64,000 nt of DNA from Bacteroidetes bacterium SB0662_bin_6 (lineage in GTDB: Bacteria; Bacteroidota; Rhodothermia; Rhodothermales; VXPQ01). Where the stretch lies: NCBI GenBank assembly GCA_009839485.1, contig VXPQ01000018.1:62001-126000 (forward strand), written 5' to 3'. Position 1 is the stretch's first letter, and every line of letters starts with the position of its first letter. Made by a program: the position numbers and the translations under genes. Under the pieces are notes generated by a model. It was not told the origin of the DNA, ran no database searches, and worked only from the letters and a program-made list of their open reading frames with translations. This document shows, in pieces, positions 51,032-59,206 of this stretch.

Positions 51032-52960
51032 TCATCCCCGAATCAGGATCATGGCCGTTCGGGGAGGCAGTTCCAGCGTGAGTTGGCCGTTTTCCGATTG
51101 CACGGTGGTTTCCGGCGCCAGTGCATCCTCGAAACTCCCTTCGATCGCGATATCCGCCGTGTGCGTCTCTTCGGATGCATTGAACGCCACCAGGGCGGCT
51201 TCCCCTTCCCAGGTGCGGACATAGGCAAGCAGCCGCCGGTCGTCGTCGGCCAGCACATAGTCAAGATCGCCGCGCACGAAGAGGTCCATGTGCGCCTTGC
51301 GGATGCGCGCGAGGTCCTGGTAGAATGCGTACAATTCCATGTCCGGCGCAACCTGGTCCGTCCGGCGGGGTGTTTCATGGGGCATGCTGCGCTCGTCCTC
51401 GTACGCAAGATCGGCCCACACCAGCGGTTTGCGGCAGTCGGGATCGTCCGCGCCCCACATGCCCACTTCGTCGCCGTTCCAGATATGCGGCGCGCCGTAA
51501 TACGTGAACTGCTGGGTCAGCAACAGGCGCCGCACGGCGTCGGTCCGTTCGTCCGGACGATCGATCTTGTACTCGGGATTGCCGCGGGGGTGGGCCTGGT
51601 ATTTGTATTTCGTCTGGTTGTTGTAGAGCGAGGTGCCGAGGCGCGGGGCATCGTGGCTGGCGCCGAGATTCATCATGGCCTCGAGATGCGCCCGGTCGAT
51701 CCCGCTTTCCACGGAATCGAGGTGGGCGATATACCTGGTGGCCGTAAGGTGGGGCGGCGCTTCGGCGAAGAAACTCCGGGTGGGCATGTACCAGCGGTAA
51801 TTCATCACCGCATCGAACACGTCGCCCTGCACCCAGGGAACCGGATCGGCCATGTGGTCCGGCCAGTCTTCCCACCATACCTCGCCCACCAGATAGGCGT
51901 CCGGGTTGATGTCGCGCACAAAGGCCCGGTACTCGCGCCAGAACCCCTTGGGCACGTGCTCCGCCACGTCCAGCCGGAACCCGTCTACGCCGTCGCTCGG
52001 GTCGCCGTCCCCGTTGGGGTCCATCCAGCGCCGCGTCACGTGATACACATGCTGTTTCACCTCGGGATGCAGGTTGCCCTCGTCGAATCCGTTCTCGTCC
52101 ACCCCGACCTTTTTCAGGTTGGGGAGCGTGGAGACGCCCAGCCAGCCCTGGTATTCGAATTCGTTTTCCTCGGTGTCGGGGTCGTCGAACTGGACGATTT
52201 CATACCAGTCCGCATAGGGCGAGGCGGCCTGGTTCTCCAGAATATCTTTCCAGGCCCAGAACGTAATCCCCGTGTGATTCCACGAATAGTCGAGGATGAT
52301 GCGTATGCCCCGCTCATGCAAGGCGTCGACGAGCTCCAGGAAAAGCAGATCCGCTGACGTCCATTGCCAGGTGTCGGGATCGACCGGGTTTTCCTCCGCC
52401 ATGATCGCGGCGTCCCCTTCAGGGTCCGGCCCGAAATGCCGGTCGATATGCCTGTAGTGCCGGGCATCGTACTTGTGCAGCGACGGCGCATCGTTGATCG
52501 GATTGATGTACAGCGCCGTCACGCCCAGTTCCTCCAGATAATCGAGCCCGTCCAGCACGCCTTGCAGGTCGCCTCCGTACCGCCTTGCCTGCACGGTCCG
52601 GTAGAACTCCTCGCCGGAAGCCGCAGCCCAGTCTTCTTGTTCGTACCAGTCATGGGTCCACGGGGTGGGACTCCATCCTTCGAACGGTCTGTTGGGATAT
52701 GCCCCTTCGGTACTCTCGAAGACGGGGTCGTTGGACGGGTCGCCGTTGCGGAATCGTTCCATAAAAATCTGATACCAGATCGCCTCGCGGCTCCATTCGG
52801 GCACGCTGGTCAGGTCGTCGGAGGTCGTCACGGATTCGTCCGCGGTGTTTCCCCCGGCCTCCACCTGGCAGGATAGCCCGGTGATAGCGAGCAATACCGC
52901 GAGAAAGACGGTCAGGGCGCGGGTTTCCATGGCGCCGCAGGGCGTTGCATGATGTTTCAT
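51032..52960 (-). CDS. GH13 alpha-amylase family lipoprotein (neopullulanase/cyclomaltodextrinase-like)
   Basis: 642 residues from ATG 52960; ATG 52930 ('METRALTVFLAVLLAITGLSC') is an equally good start. The lipoprotein signal has Cys in 'ITGLSC'. The GH13 catalytic barrel is complete: 'VTALYINPINDAPSLHKYDARHYRHID', 'RIILDYSWNHTG', 'DGVDGFRLDVAEH' with the nucleophile Asp (about 330), 'AYLVGEVWWED' with the acid/base Glu (about 360), and 'LGASHDAPR' with the third Asp (about 437). The last region has Ser where NHD is common. It should hydrolyse alpha-glucans at the cell envelope. It lies 10 bases after the sulfatase stop, so the two form an operon. Confidence 0.92.
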   Translation of the reverse strand: MKHHATPCGAMETRALTVFLAVLLAITGLSCQVEAGGNTADESVTTSDDLTSVPEWSREAIWYQIFMERFRNGDPSNDPVFESTEGAYPNRPFEGWSPTPWTHDWYEQEDWAAASGEEFYRTVQARRYGGDLQGVLDGLDYLEELGVTALYINPINDAPSLHKYDARHYRHIDRHFGPDPEGDAAIMAEENPVDPDTWQWTSADLLFLELVDALHERGIRIILDYSWNHTGITFWAWKDILENQAASPYADWYEIVQFDDPDTEENEFEYQGWLGVSTLPNLKKVGVDENGFDEGNLHPEVKQHVYHVTRRWMDPNGDGDPSDGVDGFRLDVAEHVPKGFWREYRAFVRDINPDAYLVGEVWWEDWPDHMADPVPWVQGDVFDAVMNYRWYMPTRSFFAEAPPHLTATRYIAHLDSVESGIDRAHLEAMMNLGASHDAPRLGTSLYNNQTKYKYQAHPRGNPEYKIDRPDERTDAVRRLLLTQQFTYYGAPHIWNGDEVGMWGADDPDCRKPLVWADLAYEDERSMPHETPRRTDQVAPDMELYAFYQDLARIRKAHMDLFVRGDLDYVLADDDRRLLAYVRTWEGEAALVAFNASEETHTADIAIEGSFEDALAPETTVQSENGQLTLELPPRTAMILIRG

Positions 52961-52970
52961 AACGATGCGT

Positions 52971-54398
52971 TTATTCGGTACTCGAAACGATGTTTGCTTT
53001 CCAGGCCGTGATGGCTTCCAGAAACCGGGGCGCGAGATCTGGGTGGCCGCTTATGACGTTTTCGGAGGCTTCCGGGTCGCGCTCCATGTCATACAGTTGC
53101 ATGGAGGCGGTGCCGGTATTTCCTTCGCGCGCGTCCCATATAAAATGCCATCTCGGCGTACGTACATAATAATGATCGGCGGACTGCCCCATCACGTCGT
53201 CTTCGCTGCGTTGCTGGGTGGCGTGTCCCACCAGCATGTCGCGATCGATGCTGCCGGCGCCTTCTATGACAGGGCGCAGCGACTGCCCCGGCCACATGGC
53301 CTTGAGATCGTCCGGGATGGCCACGCCCGCGTAATCGAGGAGCGTAGGCGCGATATCCACCGTACTGACGAGGTCCTCTCCGAAAATACCGGGCTCGATG
53401 GCGCCGGGCCAGTGAAAAATGACCGGCGTCCGAAAGGCCAGATCATGCAGCGACAGTTTCCCCTTCGGCCCGCCATTGGAGTACAGGATATGGTCGCCCA
53501 CGTACTCCTCGAAGGGAGGCTGCTCCCAGCCGTTGTCGTTGACATACACGATCAACGTGTTTTCCCGCAAGCCCCGGGCCTCTATGTGGTCCAGCAGCTC
53601 GCCTACGCCGACGTCGAACCAGGTGCAGTTGGCATAGTATTGCTTCGCCGATTCGGACAGGGCCGTGTTCGCATAGTACTTGTAGTGCGAAAAAGGAGCG
53701 TCCAGCGGCGTATGCGGCAGGGAGGGGCCGTACCAGACGAAGAAAGGCCGGTCCGTGTGCCGGTCGATGAAATCGAACACCGGCTGCATGGTGTCTCTCC
53801 CGATCGCTATCCCGTCGCCCCCCATCAGCAGCTGGAACCATCCGGGTTTTCCCCAGGCCTCCATATCCCATTGCTGCGACATTCCTTCCGTGAACCCCCC
53901 GTTTTCATACGATCCTTCCCACCATTTTCCTGCCTGAAAACTTGCGTATCCGTTTTCGGCGAGCAGTGCGGGCAGCGTGGCGAACCGTCGCATGACCTCC
54001 GACATAAAGACCGCGTCCCGCTTCCGGCGCGCCTCCCCGGAAGCCGCCTCCCAGTCAGGATCGCCCTGCACCGCCTCGGCATGATAGCGATCGGCAATCC
54101 GCCGGTACTGCGAAGGATACAGACCCGTAACCAGCGTATGCAGCGAGGGGCGGCAATAGTTCGCTGTCGCGTGGGCGAACGAAAACACGGTTCCTTCGTG
54201 CGCCAGCAGGTCCAGGTTCGGGGTCCGTACGTGTTCCGATCCGGTGAATCCGAAGTAGGGATATCCGTGATCGTCCCCGATCACGAGCACGATGTTCGGG
54301 GGGTGGTCCGGGCCCTCTTGTGCATACAGTGCGTTGCCCGGGGCCGCCAGATACAGCACGGTCAGGATCGGAAAAATACAGGCCCTAAAGCGTCTCAT
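52971..54398 (-). CDS. Sulfatase-family hydrolase with atypical Cys motif (CRPSL)
   Basis: 475 residues with signal peptide 'MRRFRACIFPILTVLYLAAPGNALYAQ'. Arylsulfatase landmarks are present: the metal-binding 'NIVLVIGDDHGYPYFGFTG' (Asp-Asp), 'RTPNLDLLAHEGTVFSFAH', the modifiable Cys82 in 'NYCRPSLHTLVTGLYPSQ', 'PFFVWYGPSLPHTPLD', 'LIVYVNDNGWE' and 'TVDIAPTLLDYAGV'. The formylglycine motif reads C-R-P-S-L, where the usual form is C-x-P-S-R; Arg at the fourth place is replaced by Leu. It is probably exported and either desulfates a polysaccharide or acts as a phosphodiesterase-like hydrolase. It leads the two-gene operon with the amylase. Confidence 0.88.
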   Translation of the reverse strand: MRRFRACIFPILTVLYLAAPGNALYAQEGPDHPPNIVLVIGDDHGYPYFGFTGSEHVRTPNLDLLAHEGTVFSFAHATANYCRPSLHTLVTGLYPSQYRRIADRYHAEAVQGDPDWEAASGEARRKRDAVFMSEVMRRFATLPALLAENGYASFQAGKWWEGSYENGGFTEGMSQQWDMEAWGKPGWFQLLMGGDGIAIGRDTMQPVFDFIDRHTDRPFFVWYGPSLPHTPLDAPFSHYKYYANTALSESAKQYYANCTWFDVGVGELLDHIEARGLRENTLIVYVNDNGWEQPPFEEYVGDHILYSNGGPKGKLSLHDLAFRTPVIFHWPGAIEPGIFGEDLVSTVDIAPTLLDYAGVAIPDDLKAMWPGQSLRPVIEGAGSIDRDMLVGHATQQRSEDDVMGQSADHYYVRTPRWHFIWDAREGNTGTASMQLYDMERDPEASENVISGHPDLAPRFLEAITAWKANIVSSTE

Positions 54399-54432
54399 TG
54401 GTTTCAGGGAGAATCGGGAGCGGAAGGCTTAA

Positions 54433-54606
54433 GGAACCTCTGATAAATCCACATGGGCGAGGACCTTGGGACGCGCCTTATCTCAAAACATAAACGTGCG
54501 GTTGGCCGCGGGTTTGCAGGATATCCCGGGCCCGATGTTTTGTTCGAATGCGCGTCCCAAGGTCCCTTTTCCCGGTTGCGATTTTGCGGAGCGAATAAGA
54601 GGTTCC
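54433..54606. repeat. Family B palindromic repeat, full copy (174 bp)
   Basis: The ends are GGAACCTCT (54433-54441) and AGAGGTTCC (54598-54606), a perfect 9-bp inverted repeat. Inside, GGACCTTGGGACGCGC (54461-54476) and GCGCGTCCCAAGGTCC (54550-54565) are a perfect 16-bp inverted repeat. The flanks are TTAA on the left and TCAA on the right, perhaps a decayed target duplication. A shortened copy lies at 24265-24318. No protein-coding potential. It occupies the first half of the 459-base gene-free stretch between the sulfatase and parvulin genes; the second half contains a CCCCGG/CCGGGG hairpin at 54671-54691. Confidence 0.78.
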
Positions 54607-54830
54607 TCAATAATACGCCGGTTCGGGCATCGCATCCCGTTTTTCGCTACGTATTCTCGTATATTTTGCCTCCCCGGCCATCCAATCCGGGGAAGTGTGC
54701 AAAGACTGTACAAAAATCCCGCAAAAACTGCACAGATATTGCACCATCTGCATGGACGCCTTCATGCCCGCGATGCCCCGAACCCGCAGTGTTTTCCGCT
54801 AATTTCAACGATGCAATAATAATATCTTTT

Positions 54831-54878
54831 ACGCACGAACGTGAAGCGCTGAGCAAAGTGGCCTTGATCAGAGTACCC
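54831..54878. repeat. Family A element, half copy at the start of the parvulin gene
   Basis: These 48 bases are the reverse complement of 5645-5692 with 44 of 48 positions equal, ending TTGATCAGAGTACCC next to TTATATATA. Only the outer TIR and the first half of the internal hairpin remain. The GTG start codon of the parvulin lipoprotein (54858) and its first seven codons lie inside this copy. Confidence 0.85.
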
Positions 54879-56243
54879 TTATATATATCGGTTTTCGCTG
54901 CGATCCTGCTGTCCGCCTGTGGCAGGACGCCGGAAAGCGAGCCCGTTGCGGTCGTGGCGGGCAAACCGATCGACGCCGAGGAATACCGGGCGCGCTATGT
55001 GGATTTCCTGCTCGACAGCGGACTGCCGGACGAGGCGGGCCGCCGCGCCGCGTATCTGGAGCGACTGATCACCATGAAACTCATGGCCCACGATGCGCTC
55101 GAAGGCGGACTTGCGGAAGATGCGGCCTACCTGTTCACAGCCGAACGCATGCGCCGCAAGCTCCTCATGGACGCCTGGGTACACCGCGCCGTGCACGACA
55201 CGATTACGGTTTCGGAGCAGGACCTCCGGGACATGTTCGTCCGGGTCAACACGACCGTAACGGCCCGCCACCTGTATGCGCCCACCCGGGAGGCAGCCGA
55301 CACGCTGTACGAACGGCTCCGGCGGGGCGCCTCGTTTGAAGCACTGGCGGAAGAAGTGTTCGCCGACACGGCGCTGGCCCGCCGCGGCGGGCATCTCGGC
55401 TCCTTCGGTTTTGACGAAATGGACCCCGCTTTCGAGGAAGTCGCGTTCACCATTACGCCCGGCGATTTCAGCCGGCCTGTCCGTACGGCTCAGGGGTATT
55501 CGATCGTACAGGTCGAGGACCGCTTCACGAAGCCCATCCTGACCGAGACCGAATTTGCGGCGCAAAAGAACAAGATGGAATGGTATGTCCTCGACCGAAA
55601 ACGGCGCCGGGCCCGCACCGCGCTTTCCATGCGCCTCCGCGAAGAGGCTTCCGTGTCGTATCATGCCCCCGCGTTCCAACGCCTGCTGGCGCAGGTCACC
55701 GGCGAGGCGGATATGCCGGAAGATGCGTCATCGGAAGACGGGGAGCCTGCCTGGCTGGGCGCTCCGCTTGCGACGTTCGGGCCACCGCAGGCCCGTCGGA
55801 CCTGGACCGTCTCCGAATTTCGGGACCACGCCCGGTTTACCGACCCTCGGCAGCGCGCCCGGGTTCGTACCGCCGAGGAACTCCGGCGCTTCATCGACGG
55901 GCTGATCGTGCAGGAGGCATTGCTTGAAGCCGCCCGCCTTGCCCGCGTCGATCGCACTCCCGAGTTCGCCCGGGCCCTGGCCCGCGCCATGGAAGACTGG
56001 GCCTTCGAACAGGCCTGGGACCGCCTTTCCCGCGGCGTGTCCGTGCCGGAAGATTCCATCCGCGCCTGGTACGAGGCGTATGACGAACCCTCCACGCCGC
56101 CGGGTATCATCCAGGCCCGTCTCCACGAAACCATGATGGACGAGGCGCTTCGGGAACATGCGCGCGATCTTCGCGAACGATACAATGTCAGGATGTATCC
56201 CCAAATTGTATCCGAATTGCATATCTTAAGCGACGCGTTCTGA
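54858..56243 (+). CDS. Parvulin-type peptidyl-prolyl isomerase lipoprotein (PpiC/SurA-like)
   Basis: 461 residues from GTG 54858; TTG 54864 is an alternative. The frame is open further upstream, but only this region gives a lipoprotein signal: (M)ALIRVPLYISVFAAILLSAC, Cys at 21. The rest shows a SurA-like chaperone N-terminus ('AVVAGKPIDAEEYRARYVDFLL') and a parvulin domain at about 135-245 ('VTARHLYAPTREAADTLYERLRRGASFEALAEEVFADTALARRGGHLGSFGFDEMDPAFEEVAF'). A second helical domain follows to the end. It should assist folding of outer-membrane proteins in the periplasm, fitting the TonB receptor gene 112 bases downstream. Start and n-region are encoded by the family A repeat, so the original 5' end was replaced. 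Confidence 0.85.
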   Translation: MALIRVPLYISVFAAILLSACGRTPESEPVAVVAGKPIDAEEYRARYVDFLLDSGLPDEAGRRAAYLERLITMKLMAHDALEGGLAEDAAYLFTAERMRRKLLMDAWVHRAVHDTITVSEQDLRDMFVRVNTTVTARHLYAPTREAADTLYERLRRGASFEALAEEVFADTALARRGGHLGSFGFDEMDPAFEEVAFTITPGDFSRPVRTAQGYSIVQVEDRFTKPILTETEFAAQKNKMEWYVLDRKRRRARTALSMRLREEASVSYHAPAFQRLLAQVTGEADMPEDASSEDGEPAWLGAPLATFGPPQARRTWTVSEFRDHARFTDPRQRARVRTAEELRRFIDGLIVQEALLEAARLARVDRTPEFARALARAMEDWAFEQAWDRLSRGVSVPEDSIRAWYEAYDEPSTPPGIIQARLHETMMDEALREHARDLRERYNVRMYPQIVSELHILSDAF

Positions 56244-56355
56244 TCCGGTTTTCATTCCTGCTGCGCTTCCCCCATATTGCATTCCGGCGCCTCCGAGCGC
56301 TACTCCGTTATTCAAACACCACCTGTTCGTCTCCAGCCTGCTTCTCTTGCAGATC

Positions 56356-59184
56356 ATGTTTCGACGCCTGATCCCGGTCCTCTTGCTCTTGTTCGCTGCG
56401 GGCTCCGCCCATGCGCAGAGCGGCAAGATCGTGGGTACGGTGACGGATAGCGCCACCGGCGAGCCCCTGCCCGGCGTCAACGTGGTCATAGAGGGCACCA
56501 CACAAGGCACCGCTACCGGTATCGACGGTACGTACGTCATTATCGGCGTGCGTCCCGGCGTATACGATGTGGTGGCTTCGTTCATCGGGTTCTCCCGCCA
56601 GCGTATCGCAGGCGTGCAGGTGAACGTGGATCTGACCACGACGGTCGATTTCCGGATGGCGGAAGAGGTGATCGAAGGCGAAGAGATCATCGTTACCGCC
56701 CAGGCCGAGGCCGTTCGCAAGGACCTTACCAGTTCCGAGGCCCGCGTCACCGCCGAAACCATCGACAAACTGCCGGTCACCGAGCTTTCCCAGGTGCTCG
56801 ACGTGCAGGCCGGAGTTACCACGCGGGACGGCATTCATATCCGGGGCGGCCGCAGCAGCGAGGTGGTTTTCATGGTGGATGGCGTGCCGGTCAGCGATAG
56901 CTACGACGGCTCGTCCGTGATCCAGCTCGAAAACGACGGCATCGAGGAATTACAGGTCATCTCCGGCACGTTCAACGCCGAGTACGGCAATGCCATGTCC
57001 GGCGTCGTGAATGTCGTCACGAAGGAGGGGCGCAGCGACCGCTTTTCCGGCTCGGCGCAGGTGTATTCCGGGGGATATGCGGTCACCGGCGAAGGCGGCG
57101 GCGATTTTTTGCGGGGCATCCGCACCGAGGAACACACCAAAGCGGGCATTCAGTACCGCGACATCGATCCCTATTCCTATCTGCCGTTCCAGGCCGATCA
57201 TTTTCGGAACGCCACGGTATCCCTCGAAGGCCCCGTCTGGAAGGATCGCATCACGTTTTTCGCCCTGGGGCGCTATTTCAAAAACGACGGCTGGCTCTAC
57301 GGCGCCCGCCTTTTCGGGACCGATGGTTCGGCGGGGGATTCTTCGCTGGTCCCCATGAACAATTTCGAAAAGACCAGTTGGCAGGGGAATCTCAAGGTCC
57401 GCCTCAGCCGCAAACTCATTCTCAACGTCATCGGCCTCGGTTCGTTTTCCAGTAGCCGCCCGTACAATCTGTTCCGCCGGTGGTCCCCCGACGGACGCTT
57501 CCGCAGTTTCGACGACGGCTACGACGTCAAACTGAAGCTCACCCACCTCATAAGCCCCCGGACGTTCTACACGTTCAATGCGGGCGTTTTCAACCGCGAG
57601 GCGAAAGGGTATCTGTATGAAGACCCGTTCGATTCCCGGTACAACGATTTCGACCTCGTTGCGCGGGATTCCGTCGAATTCCTTCCGGGCCAGTATATCG
57701 AAGTGCTCAGCGGCGGCCAGCGGTATGCGCGCGGGGGAACCAATCTGACCCATTTCAACCGTACCTCCCGTTCGTACTTCGTCAAGGGCGATCTGTCCAG
57801 CCAGATCACCGATCATCACCTGATCAAGACCGGCTTCCAGTTGCGCATCGACGAACTTGCGCTGACCGCGTTCAACCTCATTCCGGGGATCGACGAGACG
57901 GGGCAGCGGATCGAACCGTTCCGGCCCGCCATTCCCGTGGAATCCAGTGTAGCCTACAGCAGTTTCAGCGATCTTTCCCCGCGCACGATAAGCGCCTATG
58001 CCCAGGACAAGATGGAGTTCAACGACTTCATCGTGAATGCCGGCATCCGGCTCGATTATTTCGATGCGCGCGCCCGGGTTCCGGCGGACCCCGCGGACCC
58101 CAATATTTTCAATCCCCTCAAACTCACGAACCGGTTCCGCGACACGGACGGGGACGGCGTGATCCAGCCGGAGGAGGAGCTTCCCGAAAACGTCCTGACG
58201 GTTGCGGATCGGGAGGCGTACTGGTGGGAGGATAGCACGCCCAAGCTGCAGATATCGCCCCGCCTGGGCGCCGCGTGGCCCATCACGGAACAGGGCGTGA
58301 TCCACTTTTCCTACGGCATCTTTTTCCAGATTCCCACGCAGAACAGACTGTTCGAGAATTTCGGTTTCAAGATGCCGGCGCTTTCCGGTTCGTACGGCCC
58401 CTTCGGCAACCCGGACCTCGACGCGCAGAAAACCACCATGTACGAGATCGGCCTGCGGCAGGGATTCGGAGGCATCGTGGCCGACGTGACCGGGTATTAC
58501 CGGGATGTGCGCAGTTGGGTCTCCACCTCGCAGCCCATCATCGCCGCGCTGCCCGGCATCAGTTACGTCATCTACACGAACCGCGATTATGCGAACACGC
58601 GCGGGCTGACCGTGCATCTGTCGCGCACGTTCACAAACCACTACGGATTCGACGCCAGCTACACCTATCAGGTGGTGGAAGGCTCCAATTCGAACCCCGC
58701 GGACGAGTTTTTCGCGCTTCTCAACAACAGCCAGCCCACCCTGGCGCTCCTGCCATTGAACTGGGATCAGCGGCACAAACTGGCGGGCGCCTTCTACGCG
58801 GGCGCGGATACGTACGGCGGCTCGATTCGATTCCGGTACGAATCGGGTTTCCCGTACACGCCCACCTTCGCTTCCGCGGCGCTGACCGGCAACGATGTGC
58901 AGCCCGAATTTCCTTCCAATTCGCGGCGCGCATACACCACCTTCGAGGTAGATCTGAACCTGTACAAGGAGTTCGTGATGGGAAGGGTCCGTCCCCGGGT
59001 CTTTCTCGAGGTGTTCAATCTCCTCGACGCCCGCAATGTGTCCACCGTGTTCCCCGACACGGGCGAGCCGGACGTGACGCTGGATCAGTTGCGCACGGGG
59101 CAGTTCGATCCGGGATGGTTCGTGCGTCCCGAACACTACCGCGAGCCGAGAAGAGTGCAGCTTGGCGTCGAAGTGCGTTTCTGA
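56356..59184 (+). CDS. TonB-dependent receptor with carboxypeptidase-like regulatory domain
   Basis: 942 residues from ATG 56356 ('MFRRLIPVLLLLFAAGSAHAQ'), preferred over TTG 56347. Order of domains: signal peptide; carboxypeptidase-like regulatory domain ('GKIVGTVTDSATGEPLPGVNVVIEGTTQGTATGIDGTYVI'); plug domain ('VTELSQVLDVQAGVTTRDGIHIRGGRSSEVVFMVDGVPVSDSYDG', 'IEELQVISGTFNAEYGNAMSGVVNVVTKEG'); and a beta-barrel from about 240 to 'PRRVQLGVEVRF' ending in the classical C-terminal Phe. It imports a ligand across the outer membrane. It lies in an operon with the giant surface protein (22 bases downstream) and PorV-like protein. Confidence 0.93.
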   Translation: MFRRLIPVLLLLFAAGSAHAQSGKIVGTVTDSATGEPLPGVNVVIEGTTQGTATGIDGTYVIIGVRPGVYDVVASFIGFSRQRIAGVQVNVDLTTTVDFRMAEEVIEGEEIIVTAQAEAVRKDLTSSEARVTAETIDKLPVTELSQVLDVQAGVTTRDGIHIRGGRSSEVVFMVDGVPVSDSYDGSSVIQLENDGIEELQVISGTFNAEYGNAMSGVVNVVTKEGRSDRFSGSAQVYSGGYAVTGEGGGDFLRGIRTEEHTKAGIQYRDIDPYSYLPFQADHFRNATVSLEGPVWKDRITFFALGRYFKNDGWLYGARLFGTDGSAGDSSLVPMNNFEKTSWQGNLKVRLSRKLILNVIGLGSFSSSRPYNLFRRWSPDGRFRSFDDGYDVKLKLTHLISPRTFYTFNAGVFNREAKGYLYEDPFDSRYNDFDLVARDSVEFLPGQYIEVLSGGQRYARGGTNLTHFNRTSRSYFVKGDLSSQITDHHLIKTGFQLRIDELALTAFNLIPGIDETGQRIEPFRPAIPVESSVAYSSFSDLSPRTISAYAQDKMEFNDFIVNAGIRLDYFDARARVPADPADPNIFNPLKLTNRFRDTDGDGVIQPEEELPENVLTVADREAYWWEDSTPKLQISPRLGAAWPITEQGVIHFSYGIFFQIPTQNRLFENFGFKMPALSGSYGPFGNPDLDAQKTTMYEIGLRQGFGGIVADVTGYYRDVRSWVSTSQPIIAALPGISYVIYTNRDYANTRGLTVHLSRTFTNHYGFDASYTYQVVEGSNSNPADEFFALLNNSQPTLALLPLNWDQRHKLAGAFYAGADTYGGSIRFRYESGFPYTPTFASAALTGNDVQPEFPSNSRRAYTTFEVDLNLYKEFVMGRVRPRVFLEVFNLLDARNVSTVFPDTGEPDVTLDQLRTGQFDPGWFVRPEHYREPRRVQLGVEVRF

Positions 59185-59206
59185 TGCGGCGAGGTCTGCA
59201 ATACCC

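Noticed and set aside
54708-54760. TGTACA and TGCACA motifs before the parvulin gene as a second copy of the 50891 operator
   Set aside because: Spacing is irregular and only one true TGTACA is present.
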